Positions 46,087 to 57,463 of a stretch of 64,000 bases of DNA are shown here, piece after piece (the stretch's first letter is position 1; the number at the start of each line of letters is the position of its first letter). The position numbers were made by a program, and so were the translations under genes. The DNA comes from Tetracladium setigerum. Lineage: Eukaryota > Ascomycota > Leotiomycetes > Helotiales. The notes under the pieces are model-generated. The model worked only from the letters and a program-made list of their open reading frames with translations. It searched no databases and was not told the origin of the DNA. The stretch is taken from contig PZJY01000009.1 of assembly GCA_031472005.1 (NCBI GenBank), forward strand, positions 2,046,001 through 2,110,000. Reading direction: 5' to 3'.

Positions 46087-46572
46087 AGTGAGTGAGTGAG
46101 CGACTCGTGGGTTGTTGAATGCCCTTTTTTATGGTTGGGGAAGCTTAACACTATTTAGGACGATATGAGATTTCCGAATGGAATTGATGTTTTCAAGATG
46201 CCATGTTGTATTTTTTTATCTTTTCTGCTTCATATATATATCAGCTGTGTGTAAGTTCCACAATTCAGGTTGTCGCCATTTCTGTTGGGTATGTTTATCT
46301 ATACCATGTGTATCAGTTGCAGATTTGATATAAGTTTATCTCTGTTCTGCGATTGTGTCTCTTGATATCTATGTGGCGCCCCGACAGAACAAACCTGTGT
46401 TCCATTCAAGCGATACTTGACAATCGATGACAGGAAAATAATAGTAAGTACATTTGCAAGCGCCTCAACTCTGTCCAGTACCATTTTATACCAATCAAAA
46501 CAAACAAAAGTCAAGCGAGACCAATCAACACGACTTCCTTCCCAACAATCCCCTTCTCGAGCCTCCCTCCTT
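46087..46572. other. Intergenic between convergent genes
   Basis: AT-rich with TATATATAT near 46234. No gene recognised. Confidence 0.4.
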
Positions 46573-47300
46573 TCAAAGCTGCAAATTCGCATCCACCAAA
46601 GCCAACAAACTAGTAGCAGCAACCAACTCAAACTCCCTCCCCAACTTCCTCTCCCCCACAAACGCCATCCTCCCCTTCGCATGCGCAAAGAACCCACCCG
46701 ACGAACGACTCCACGCCGCCACCACCTCCCCACTCTTCACCATAACAAGTTTCAACCCGACTTGACTCCCACCTAACTCCCTAACCTCCTTACAAGCACT
46801 AACCTTCCATTTAAACAGGATTTCTTCCGTCGTAGGACGACCCCCAAATCGACCGGGAGATGTGACGATTCGATAGGTGAATTCCCGGACGACGTTGCTA
46901 CCTTCGCGCATCCGGAACGTTGTGCTTGGGATGGCAATGGTAGGGAGTGCGCGGGGGAGATTGATGGTGATTTTTGATGGGGAGGAGTGGTTGGGGTTGA
47001 CGTTTGTGGAGATGGCTGTGGACATGGGGAGGGTGGATGGATGAGGTTTGCAGTGGAGGGTGTAGATGATTGTTTCGGGGTCTGGACGGCGGCTGGTGAA
47101 GTGGTGGAGGGAGACCGGGTCGTCGTCGGTGGTGGTGAGGGAAGAGATGATGAGGTCGTTTTCCGAGGTTTGGTGGATGCCGAAGATTCGGGGGAGGGTG
47201 GTGCGGATGTTGGAGGGGGTTAGGAAGGGTATGGGGCCGGTAGGGTGAGGTGGTGGGGTGGGAGGAGGATGGGTTCGAGTTTTATTTCTTCGGGTGTCAT
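46573..47300 (-). CDS. Unrecognised fungal protein, frameshifted
   Basis: The chain starts MTPEEIKLEPILLPPHHLTLP at 47300. It continues in another frame from the GGGG run 47233-47236 as PFLTPSNIRTTLPRIFGI, HQTSENDLIISSL, ETIIYTLHCKPHP, FRMREGSNVVREFTYRIVTSPG, EEILFKWKVS and KSGEVVAAWSRS, and ends ALVDANLQL. One extra base at that run makes 243 codons. The alternation of short hydrophobic strands and the WxxS-type end suggest a beta-rich fold. I do not recognise the family. No intron is needed. Confidence 0.6.
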
Positions 47301-48795
47301 TTGGTGGGATGTCTATTGATTGATTTGTTGGTATGGAGGTTTTTGGGGTGATTTATGGGTGTTTTGTTGTGTGGTTGTGTGGTGTTTTTGAAGTGGTGAT
47401 GGATAATATGGGTGCAAGTGAATATGAGAAAAGGAGCAGTTGAAGTATTGAAGAGACTTGTTTCAAGGTTGTTGTCTAATTTCAAGCGTTCGAGCGTTCC
47501 TATTCTAAACTTTTCGCTAAGGCTCTCTAAGGAACTTTGCCGCTAGCAGAATCCCGATCTGACCTCTAGCTTCAATATAAGCCATATTTTTTCCATGGTT
47601 TCGCGCAAATCTAGTTCCATAAATAACCACCCTTAAAACGCTTTGGTTAATGTAGGTAGCCACGCTAGTACGCCAATGACAGCAACCAAATCAAACCAAC
47701 TCAAAATCCTTCCCTAGATTTCTCCCCAAACTTCCCATGGTCTATTTCTCTAAAGTCCTATAGTATCACTCATCCCACGCCGTCACATCTTGGCCCGTTA
47801 GCGCACGAATGGTCTGCTAGAGCGAAGCTAATGAAATCTTGAATGTTTAGTTTGTTTCCTGTTGCTCGCAGACTTTGGTTTAGACTTCTTTCATGAAGAC
47901 TGGCCTCGTCCTTTTTTAAACTATTCATGTTAGTCAGAGAGATTGATATCATTGTACGTACAGTACTTAAACTATCGGGGTGAAGCTAAATCTCTAGAGT
48001 TAAAGTATATGTTAGGAGCACTAGACCAAAACATCGCTTAAGGTCTTATTAGTCAGCAATTGAAGATTGAAGCAGCTTCTCTCCCTAGGTCTCTGTTCAT
48101 CAGACATCGCCAATACAAACCCTCGAGAAGATCATTTTCGCTTACTCTACGTATGTTCATCTGTTGCATGGAGTATAACTAACAACTCATATTCACCGAA
48201 GAATTGGTTGTGCTGACATTATCCTGGAGTACACAAGCAGATACCAACAGCATTTGCTAACATTTGATAACTTTATTTGATATCATGAAATAAGTGTTGC
48301 ATCGTGTGTGACAGAACTTCGTGAAAACGACGTTTGTGGGTTCTCTGAATGCTATCTGAGGGTCCGCCCATCTGATGTTTGCACTTCCAGTTGCTTCGAA
48401 ATATGGAAAATTTCAATGATTCGGTTGTGGGGAGAAGAATCATGAAGAAACCTGAGCATCAGTCCGAGGAATTTCGAGAACAAGTACACTGGTATCTTTC
48501 CTCCCATCAATCACTGACAACTTTCAGTATGCAAGATGCAAGTAGAACAGAAAGTACACTCGGGACTCTTCGGAAATATGCTTTCCTCCATAGAGAACAT
48601 AATGAATTTAGGGAGTCATTGAAAAAGTAGAGCAACACAAAAATGCTACGGTTATCGAGGACAGCAGAATTAGGGATCAAACATCTAATAAGACAATCAT
48701 AATACATTCAGACTCTGCATCGCCTGCGATGTTAAATCTGGCAATTAATATCATAAATTCATCTCAAGTTGACTGTTTGCATGCTTCAATCAAAC
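47301..48795. other. Intergenic
   Basis: 1.5 kb without a recognisable gene. Frames of up to 83 residues occur (e.g. around 48380-48630) but lack domain or splice support. Many TTAG/CTAA words make long frames rare. Confidence 0.4.
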
Positions 48796-49601
48796 TTATA
48801 AAAAGAGACCAGCCATAATTCCCAGTCCGGCCATAGCAACACCAGGAGCTACCAGGAGCCCGGCATCTCCCCTAAACGGAATTCCCGTCTGTCTGGGAAC
48901 GCCACCAGTTCCCGACGCACCTCTTGACGCCGTAGCCGTAACTGCCGGAGCAGCGGAAGAGCCAGTGGTGTTCGTAACGTTGAACCAACCACCAGCCAAC
49001 ACCGTCAACCCAGCCGTTCTCAGTGTTGTCTGCGCACTGAATGGAATCCTCGCTGCACCTGCCGTGCTTAAAGCTGAGAGCGCCGCTTGGTCCCCTGTCG
49101 TGTTCACCAATAGTAGAGTATATCTGTGTGAGAAGGGAGCTTGTGCTGGTGGTGCTGGGCCGGTAAATGGAGCGACGGCGGCAACGCTGCTGGGGCTGGT
49201 GAGTGCGAACATCTCCCGACCGGCGACGGTGGTCTTGACGCTTGAGGAGACAAGATTGGTTTGCATCCAGTGAAGGAATTCCCCTCGTGATTGCCCGGTT
49301 GCTCCTACTGGAATATCCGGATCGACCATGAGAATGCTGTATGTTCCGGAGAGTTGGGAGGATGTGCCAATCGTGGGAATTTTTTGTGTTGCTGGGAGTA
49401 GTTGTTAGATGATGGTTGTGGAGGGGTTGGGGAGTTGGAAGACGAACTAGCTTTTGGAAGGTCAACACCTTGAGTTGCAAGAGTGTTATCGAATGCTATT
49501 ATCAGCTCGCCATTTGAAGCGGGTTGATAATTGGGAGGTGTGGCGGCGGACACAAATGATGCGACGCCGGCGACCGCAACGAGAAGAGATGTTGAATGCA
49601 T
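48796..49601 (-). CDS. Secreted, probably GPI-anchored phosphatidylethanolamine-binding protein (PEBP) family member
   Basis: Exons are 49601-49448 and 49391-48796 (249 residues). The N-terminal signal peptide (MHSTSLLVAVAGVASFVSA) precedes a PEBP-like core: LIIAFDNTL, then LSGTYSILMVDPDIPVG, the ligand-site hallmark, and EFLHWMQTNL. The segment HRYTLLLVN fits the second conserved region. The C-terminus is Ser/Thr/Gly-rich with a terminal hydrophobic stretch (APGVAMAGLGIMAGLFL), as in GPI-anchored proteins. The usual DPDAP/GxHR pair is modified (DPDIP; SHRY). Fungal relatives include carboxypeptidase Y inhibitor-like proteins. The intron has a TCTAACAAC branch. Function at the cell surface is inferred. 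Confidence 0.82.
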
Positions 49602-50123
49602 TTTGAGAAAATTAGTAGGTATGGAATGATTGAGAGATGAAAAGAAGAAGAAAAAGTCGAAAAGAAGTAGAAATATCAAGACAGAGGACGCGTAGATTTA
49701 CAAAATTTCAAACATCCCAAGCAAGATGGCATCATGGCAAAACGTGAACGTCGGTAGATCTTTGCGGCTCAGAATTAATGCGTTCGTGACTTGAAACATT
49801 TTGTGGTTAGATGACTAGCAAACGATACTGGCCTTTCTGAACTTTCCGACGGAGTAAACATTGAGAACGCAGACGGTTTGGTGATCGACAACAGAATGAA
49901 AATGCCGTGTGGTTTTGATCATCTGGTTATGATGATCGAAAGAGATGGAGTTGAGGGATGATGAGAACTTGGACCTCGCTTCGGCTTGTTGATGCCAAGG
50001 AATCTCTGGAACACGCTGTATGATCACGTGCAAGAAGATCTTTCCTGAACACCGCTGGCTGGTACTGTATTGGACAACGTCAATAACACTTCCTTGTATG
50101 CTAGGAACATAGAGGGATGTAAA
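49602..50123. other. Intergenic
   Basis: Promoter side of the PEBP gene. No coding region recognised. Confidence 0.4.
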
Positions 50124-50558
50124 TCATAAGTTGGCTGTCCTTGCAAAGTTAAAGACTGTTAGAGAAGCCTGGAATCTGGTTTTTATCGAGTCGTCAACGC
50201 AAGTCACGAGAATCGTCTTGAAACCTTGCAAAGAATCTGGAACATGAACCTGTGGAGTTTCAAATCTGATACTAAACCCGAATGAATCTACTGTGCAATT
50301 CATTACAAAGGGCTGTACTTCCAGGCCGAACTTTGACTTCAAGTGTCGTGAAGTGGACGTAGACCAATTCCGAGGTTGGACTTGGTTAAGGGATGATCGT
50401 TCTTCGCAACTTGGATCTTGGTATTGGTTGATGGCAGGGACATGAGGTGAATGTTCGATACATATCTGTAGGATTCCTTTGGAAGTTGAGGTGATATTAA
50501 ATGAGTCGAAGGTGTTTCCAATTATACTCAAGTAACAAGTCATGGATTTGTTGATCAC
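50124..50558 (-). CDS. Hypothetical 144-residue protein
   Basis: One uninterrupted frame with plausible strand-like segments near its end (FVMNCTVDSFGFSIRFETP, GFKTILVTCVDDS). No domain, signal peptide or intron is recognised. It may equally be a chance frame; no antisense gene explains it. Confidence 0.3.
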   Translation of the reverse strand: MINKSMTCYLSIIGNTFDSFNITSTSKGILQICIEHSPHVPAINQYQDPSCEERSSLNQVQPRNWSTSTSRHLKSKFGLEVQPFVMNCTVDSFGFSIRFETPQVHVPDSLQGFKTILVTCVDDSIKTRFQASLTVFNFARTANL

Positions 50559-51076
50559 TCGTCGATCATCGCTGGTGGTGCTTCAATAATTGAGACGCAG
50601 TGTCGGTGGAGAAAATATAGTGACTTTGACTTTTAAGTAGTTTGATTGTACGTCGCACCACTTTGGGAGAGCTACAATAGATAGATACACGTGACTGCTA
50701 GCAAACTTCTGTTGCACATCGCATCGGTTCCAGAGACTTATTATATTGACAAACCCATCCCGCTTCCATTGTCACGTGTTCATCCCTCGTTTCCAACTTC
50801 CCCCAGTCTTCTCTCCTCTCCCTTCCTTAGGCCTAGCCCAAAATGTCATTTCTAGCACTACTTCTTGAGTTCAGAATCTTCAATTTTCTAGGCGAATGCA
50901 AACATTCAGTATATCTAACAGACGTCTTTGCGAAAACATGGGTTACTGGGCACCATCCTTCCAAATATGGTCCACATCCTCGATACAAAAAGCATCCTCT
51001 TTATCATCGGCATGAGCTCGCCTGACCTAATCAACTTCGACACCAGTCTCCAAAAAGCTTCCGCGGTCATAACACT
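50559..51076. other. Intergenic
   Basis: No coding region recognised. Pyrimidine-rich stretch at about 50790-50830. Confidence 0.35.
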
Positions 51077-51580
51077 TCACATTATTATACAAGAAGATCC
51101 ATCTTGAGAACCAGTATGATAGTCCAACGACCCATCCTTCCTTAAACAAAACGGAGCAAATCTCCCCAGGGCTACCTCCTTTGCCTGTCTCGTTTTCTCG
51201 TCCAACTTCTTATATTCGTGTTCCAATGTCCTCCTTTTAGATCTTGTCATTGCTGAGAACCCTGCTCCGTCTTCTTTACTTTTTGGGATGCTTAAAGTTG
51301 CATAGCGTAGCCATGCTCGATCCCAGTTATACACCACATCTGCAGTGACGTCCCTCGAATCACGGACCCAAAGGTTGGGGAGTGTGGGGGAGAGTTTCAG
51401 GTACCATTCTAGCTGACCGCCAGTATAGGTACGTGATCTGGAAATGCGACTTTTTTGACCAGTATCTCCGGTAAGTGGAGGTCGAGCAGGTCTGGAGTAG
51501 CGAGTGGGAGGTAGAAATGCGATTTTCTGTTCTGAGCGGTCTTGGGCTCTGCCCTCAGAATATTCGACCGGAAACGACAT
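51077..51580 (-). CDS. Hypothetical protein ending in a CaaX prenylation box
   Basis: A single exon of 167 residues from Met 51580. It is basic and polar, without signal peptide or membrane span. It includes QLEWYLKLSPTLPNLWVRDSRDV and NWDRAWLRYATLS, which look like a folded region, and a charged helix (RSKRRTLEHEYKKLDEKTRQAKEVA). The last four residues are Cys-Ile-Ile-Met directly before TGA. That is a CaaX box predicted to be farnesylated, so the protein may be attached to membranes. Family not recognised. Confidence 0.5.
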   Translation of the reverse strand: MSFPVEYSEGRAQDRSEQKIAFLPPTRYSRPARPPLTGDTGQKSRISRSRTYTGGQLEWYLKLSPTLPNLWVRDSRDVTADVVYNWDRAWLRYATLSIPKSKEDGAGFSAMTRSKRRTLEHEYKKLDEKTRQAKEVALGRFAPFCLRKDGSLDYHTGSQDGSSCIIM

Positions 51581-52531
51581 TGTAGAATTCTCATTGCTAC
51601 GTATCTACTTTGGATTTGCGAAGAACGAACGCTGTTCAAGTTGGGCCATGGCTTAAATGGAAGTCCGTTTATGCGTTGCCAGTGCTCAAAGTGTTATTCA
51701 CAGTTCGATGCCTCCGTATTCGTACGCTCTTGTGTATGCCTCCAGACTGGTTCCAGCACATTCATAAAACTGGAGGTTTGAAACTTCTTCGACTTCTTTG
51801 CTGAAATACAGGACGAATCTGATCTTTCACGAACGCTCTCGAGCGTGCTACTTAATGCTATTTACCAGCGATCTCTTCAGCTCCCACGCACCATCATCGC
51901 CAACCCACCATATCTCTCGATTTATTTATGAAGCAAAATAACCCATGTCTCCCAAATATAGCAAGATACAAACTAAGAACTGCACCTGTATGGATTCAAC
52001 CGGCATCCACCTAACCCCACATAGTAACCATCTGGGCACTTCAACAAATGCAACCGAAACACTTCCGCACAGACAAGGTAACATCACGGAATTACCCGTT
52101 ACCCCGAGAGGACGGAAATTCCCGTGCGACGTGCAACAGAAAAGGTGACGTTGATTCATCGCTGACTGTGCCTACTGCGGAACTTCGCCGGCCGCTTTCA
52201 GTCGTATTTTCGATGCTACTCTACATGAACTTTGCAGGTAAAGATATCCTGACATCCATCAAGAGAAATGTCTGAATATCGAAAGTAGCAGCACCCCATT
52301 TTACTTTGAAGCGTGATTAATGGTTAAATATTCAGCTGTTACTGACTGAACGATGTAAAACCTGGATGGTCAGGACACAATCACTGAAAGGGAGGTGGTC
52401 TTCCTATCCGGCACTCACCAACCAAACATTCACGACGACACTTTCGCCATACTGCCTGAAGTCTCATCAGTCTCCCTCCTCTCCATCAATATTCCTAAAT
52501 CAACAATTACACTTTCTCTTTGTGACACTAT
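51581..52531. other. Intergenic
   Basis: Short overlapping frames on both strands near 51930-52270 without domain evidence. Nothing else recognised. Confidence 0.35.
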
Positions 52532-53992
52532 TTAATTCAAACAGGTCAATCCTTTCCCATCTTGTTTTGGCCAGAATGCATGCTTACCTTTCACGGCATC
52601 CAAAACATTCAACACTATCAAACCCAACAGCACTACGGGTAAAATCTGTCCAAACCCCCAATTCAATTCTGAATCTTTCAATAGCCCTCCATTTGAGAGT
52701 TTTAGGTCTATGATGCTGTATGTGCTCCAAGCCGTGAAGCCGAAGTAGCATGCAACGAGGAGTATAGATTTTGAATCTCCGCAAGCGATGAGCGCAAAAT
52801 ACCGTTGGAAGATGTACCAGATTACCAGAGGAATATTTAACAGGGTTCTAAGAGTAAACTGGGTCGTGGTATTCAAACTGTTGCGGATCGAAATGTTGCT
52901 GAATGTGCGAATGGGTGGAGGAGGGCTGCTCGGGTCACTCTCCCTCATCCGAGATGAATATTGCCCCCGCGAAATCGCCTGCTTTTTGGATACGTATCTT
53001 TGGCGGTAGACTTTTTCCGTTTTCTGGAACTTGATAGATACTTTTTCCAGCCAATTCTCAGTCCCCAGCCCACTGACAAGTGCGGCTCCAAGGTAGGCAG
53101 AATATATAATCAGTGCTCCAATCCAAAAGAAAGGTGTTACCCATCCCGACCTGTCATGGCTTATAAAACAAGACCCGCTCCTCATAGGATCCCAATGAAG
53201 TAGTCGACGAGGTATAACAACCAGTTGGTAGTAAATCGACAGTACTGTTGTGCAGAACAAAAGGAATGTCCTAACTAGGTATCGCCAGTCACTTTTGTCC
53301 TCGCTCTGATAGAGATCTCCTGCTCGAGCTGCCCAGAAGGAATTGAGATTAAGGAACCAGTAGTTAATGACAATTTGCTGGTGATAGAATGACATCGTGT
53401 TGATTTGGACAATAGCAGCAACCAACACAGCAAGTCCGATCATCAATTGGAGACTGCAGAGATTATCCAGCGTCAATCGCGCAAAGCGCTGTATCCGAGG
53501 TTTTGGATATCGGAATAGCGATAAGTTGAAGGAAGCATATCGTCATGCCAGGTCTGTGAAGCGCTGTTGAAATGTTGACGAAATCACGCGGTTTGTGATT
53601 GAACTTGGGCGTCGTTTGAGAGTGGTAGACCTTTCAGGTATCAAATCGTGGATGAGCTTGTCGAATTTGGAAGAATGATTCGAGCTTTCATCTTGCTCCA
53701 GATATTTGCTGAACGTTTGTGAGAGTGCGCAATATGCTCCGATAGCCGCTACAAAGCAAGTGAGCCATGCAGTTGTCACGAACGATGCCAGTACCTGATA
53801 TTATTATTAACAGTTTCCGAAATTTTCTATCACCGGACTTACTCCAGGACCAGCGATATCTGGATCACCTAGAAACGAGGCAATGCACATGCAATTGTCG
53901 CTTCCGCTCTGGGTCAAATTGTACTTGATCGTGATTTTGTTTCGATATGTCCATTGACAATCGCTCGCTGTGATTTCGAGCGGAATAGACAT
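52532..53992 (-). CDS. Polytopic membrane protein of a fungal-specific type, with an in-frame TGA that probably lies in an intron
   Basis: Exons are 53992-53843, 53794-53588 and 53488-52532 if a 99-base intron is accepted (437 residues). The N-terminal part has GDPDIAGPGV followed by a membrane span (SFVTTAWLTCFVAAIGAYCAL). Then come a polar loop and RFARLTLDNLCSLQLMIGLAVLVAAIVQ, corresponding to the 'SDQQLVTGLAILI' region common in fungal multi-span proteins. At least six more hydrophobic segments follow. Without intron 2 the frame continues unchanged but meets TGA at 53543-53545. The proposed donor is GTGATT and the acceptor GATACAG, both in phase 0. Alternatives are a nonsense mutation or readthrough. 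Function unknown. Confidence 0.65.
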
Positions 53993-54565
53993 ACTATGAC
54001 TGAAACTTAGTCTGACATTTTGATTAAGAAACTGAAAGATTGAAGCTTGAGATTTGATACTGAGGGGTTATCATCGTGGGGTTTTCAGCCCTATGGAAGT
54101 CGGCGGGAAACGTTCCGATCTTATGTGCAGGAGAGCTGAGCTCAACAATTGAATTGGACGACCAATAAACACAGGTGAACTATTTATATTCCTGCCAAGA
54201 GATCCAGAAACCAATAAGATGGGAATATCAAGGGAAGAACAATGCCAGTAATCTTTAATGAAGATATACTTTTTCGTCAAGTTGCGTGACGCACCACTTG
54301 GACTTGATATTCATGCTACAACAGAACGAATCAGTTGACTGACAAAATCGTATATATTACTTCCAAATTGTTGAAAGTGATCTTCCGAGAAAACTTGCCT
54401 TGAGGGAGGTGCCATCGAGTTGTGATGAAGTGTTGGTGCTTCCTTCCGTCCAACGAGAATATCTCAACCTCCAAAACCTCGAGACGACCGAAAAGATGAC
54501 TTCTCATCATCCAATAACGAACATTCTTTCCCAAATCCTAAGAAACATACTTAGAAATATTTCTA
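53993..54565. other. Intergenic, divergent promoters
   Basis: The 573 bases lie between divergent starts. No coding region recognised. Confidence 0.4.
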
Positions 54566-55743
54566 ATGGTCTCTCAGGCCTTCGACAGTCTTTCAAGTCC
54601 CGACACTAACACTCTCCGTTTATTGCCTCCCGAAATCCGATCCGAAATATTTACCTATCATCTCCTCGACTACTTTGCATCATGGCCAATCCGCAGAGAG
54701 ATCATATACCAAGTTACCGATGCTCAATCATGGGATCAGGCGGCACGCTCGGGACTCAATGCCTGTGACCTACCTCCCCTCGAATGCGCACTTGTCGGCG
54801 ACCAGAGGCTACATCTAGAGATCTTCAGCATTCGCATCTCGTTAAGTGCATTGGTCATCAAACCTGCAGAGTATTCCGACCAAAACAATCTCGAAACCAA
54901 GAAGAATACGCCAAGGGCTAGAAGGAGGAATGTGAGAAGGCATATCAGCTACCCTACGCTTGGTCAACATGTTTCCCCGCTGGTAATCAGATGTGCACGG
55001 GAAGTGCGCTACCTGACATAGTGATTTATATCCTATCATTGCCATTCTAGCCTGCTGATATGACCAGTGTTCACAATCCTCTCCTCGACGAAGTCTGCAT
55101 CGACAAACACGAAGTCTCGATCGAATTGGGTAAAGCACTTGTAGAACTTGCCAAATGGACAGACAGTAACACACCCACGCTTCGAATCCTTACAATAGTC
55201 TTTCGCGCTCCATATGTGAGTGCCCGAATAGCCAAGTTTCCAATCCCGGACTGCTCTTGTTCTTCGTCCGCTTCCCTCCCCTTGCATGATAACCTGGGAA
55301 ATTTGGCCCCCTCTCGTCCTCCTCCTCTTACTCCTCATCCGATGACCGTGGCTAGCTGCTTACTACCCAATCACTCACAGTACGCCCTGTACTTCCAAAA
55401 CTATGAATTCGAACGCGAGGCTTTTTGGAAAGGGTTAGAGTTGTTGGTGACGAGCAGAGGGGTACATCAGTTACAGTTAAAGCGCGATGATGGGCAGGGA
55501 TGGCGGGGGAATGGCCCTGATTTCGGTATTTTGGGTACCGAGTTGAGTTGGCAGCTTGGTGTACCAGGGAGAGCCCAGTTGATTGACGAGTTCAGTCATA
55601 TCAAGTACAATAGAGTTGTTTACCCACATACTGGGGTGACGGAGACTTGGCGGGGTGAGAATGGAGGTAGATTGACATGGAGGGAAATCCCCAAACAGGT
55701 GAAGAGTTGCGAGCATTCACCAGAAGCTTTAATAGATATTTGA
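54566..55743 (+). CDS. F-box/2EXR-like fungal protein of unknown function
   Basis: Exons are 54566-55003 and 55051-55743 (376 residues). The N-terminal block TLRLLPPEIRSEIFTYHL matches the short F-box/2EXR motif found in large fungal families. Downstream regions (LECALVGDQRLHLEIFS; ELGKALVELAKWTD; TLRILTIVFRAP; FEREAFWKGLELLV) are typical of the following variable domain. The proposed intron has a non-ideal donor (GTGCGC) and a CATTCTAG acceptor. It was chosen because it removes the stop after REVRYLT and keeps both frames in phase 0. Without it, the first 151 residues form a truncated protein. Specific role not predictable. Confidence 0.55.
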
Positions 55744-57463
55744 TGGGCTGCAGCGTCGGAAAGGTTGTCGAGATGAAAGGCCAAGGTTCGGTCCAAGTAT
55801 CGACCTAGAACTCAAGATTGGAAGAACACTTGATCAATGAATGAGAAACAATCATCGCGCGCAGAGTTTGTCTGCAGACAATCTCTTTGTGTATCTCGGT
55901 TCTATCCGTCAGATCGTAAGTGATGGTAGCTATTGGGGTTTCGTATGATTGGTCGCAAGCAAAAATTTCTTGAAGTCGATGCCACACAATCAAGTTATCA
56001 ACAATAAGGTTTGTTCACCGCAACAACACGTTCGCCTGCAGTCTCTAGCTAAATAAAACGCTCTCCTTTCACGCATCTACTCACATACGCACGCGTCAAC
56101 TTCACCATTCACCTCCTCATCCGCGGCTCTTCCACCCGCCAAGCGGAGAGGAGGGGAGAAGAGGGGATATGGTTTGGAAGTTTGGACGTCGCACACACTT
56201 CATCTGCTTTTATTTTTTAGTTTATTTATTCTAGATAGAGAGAGATGTTATGTTACCATTTTCGTTCTCGTGGGGATTGTCGAAAGTTCTCGTGGTCGAA
56301 ATGTCTTTTTTTCATTGTTTGTTTTGGTTGTTGATTTTCCGTTCGCTTAATATTTATACATTTTAAGCGAGTCAGATACGACGAAATGGACATCAGTCAA
56401 CAGCTGCTAACCATACAATAAATAATCGCGACTTAACAAAACTCATTATAACCGTAGACGGGTGTTAATCAAAACTACTTAGGCAAACAGTGCTGCCAAT
56501 CTAAGACTGGGCTTATGTCATTTGTGAATGAGTATCCTTAGATAAATTTACTGTATTCTCTTTTCTCTCTCACACGTCTTGCTAAGTAAGAACGAGGGAC
56601 GAGCGACGAGTGACGATGGAGATTTAACTATATTCTACGACGAAGAATGTGTCTTCCATACCTCCTTTCATCACACAAGATCTCCTCCCTTGTTTTTTGT
56701 TTTTATATATTAGCTGGTAGGTCGTTTCAGAAAGACGAGAGAAGTTGGAGAAGTTGGAGAGAGAGATCGGTGTTTTATCGATAGATTCTTGGAGATGTCT
56801 TATGTTAAGAGTCCCCCTTGTGATGTATAACGGCATGACGGTTTCTAACTTTCTCATGGATGCATGGAGCTACCCATTGCAAAACACCCGAACCGCAGAA
56901 AAAAAGCAAGTATAAATGAATACTTATCTACAGTGCAGTACGGTATGAATTAGGAACTCCATAGCAGTGATTGATACAAGGTAGTGCTACCAAACCTCCG
57001 TATGAATTTAGCATACTAGAAGGTGTCAAGCTCAAGCCCAAGCTCAAGCTCAGAAGTAAGATAGGTAGATCAGTAGACACCGAATATAGATCTTTCTTCC
57101 AACACGCTAAACGCACGTGAACCAAAACACTCTCTAACCACCTTTGTTCTTCATCTCTTGTTCATTGTTTTTTTGGGCATATACCCATATCAAATCATTA
57201 TCACAAACTCCTAAGATATGTACTATCCCCAAAAATATCCCACGCTCAAAAATGCAAAAGAGGTATCCATCCAACCCATCCACCCCACTAAACATCAATC
57301 CATTCACTCGCGTCCAGTAGACAAACAAGATGCATGCGAGTTAAGTTGGTTAGTTCATCAGACTCTCCCAAGAACTCCAAATCCTATCCCCAATCCTATC
57401 CCCAATCCTATCCCCAATCCTATCCCCTATGCCAGGCCACCCCAAGAGGTCACTCTCCAATCA
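55744..57463. other. Intergenic region
   Basis: 1.7 kb between two genes with no recognisable coding or RNA feature. The part 56200-56720 is T-rich. A CAAGCT(C)-type hexamer repeats around 57030-57053, and a perfect 12-bp repeat is described separately. Confidence 0.4.
57380..57427. repeat. Four perfect 12-bp tandem repeats
   Basis: AATCCTATCCCC occurs four times in succession at 57380-57427, about 40 bases beyond the stop codon of the LaeA-like gene, probably inside its 3' untranslated region. Confidence 0.95.

Noticed and set aside
1264..47300. Interpretation of the many frame breaks as pseudogenes or programmed frameshifting
   Set aside because: Breaks sit in ordinary homopolymers in unrelated conserved genes, without slippery-site and structure combinations, and one-base correction restores all lengths.
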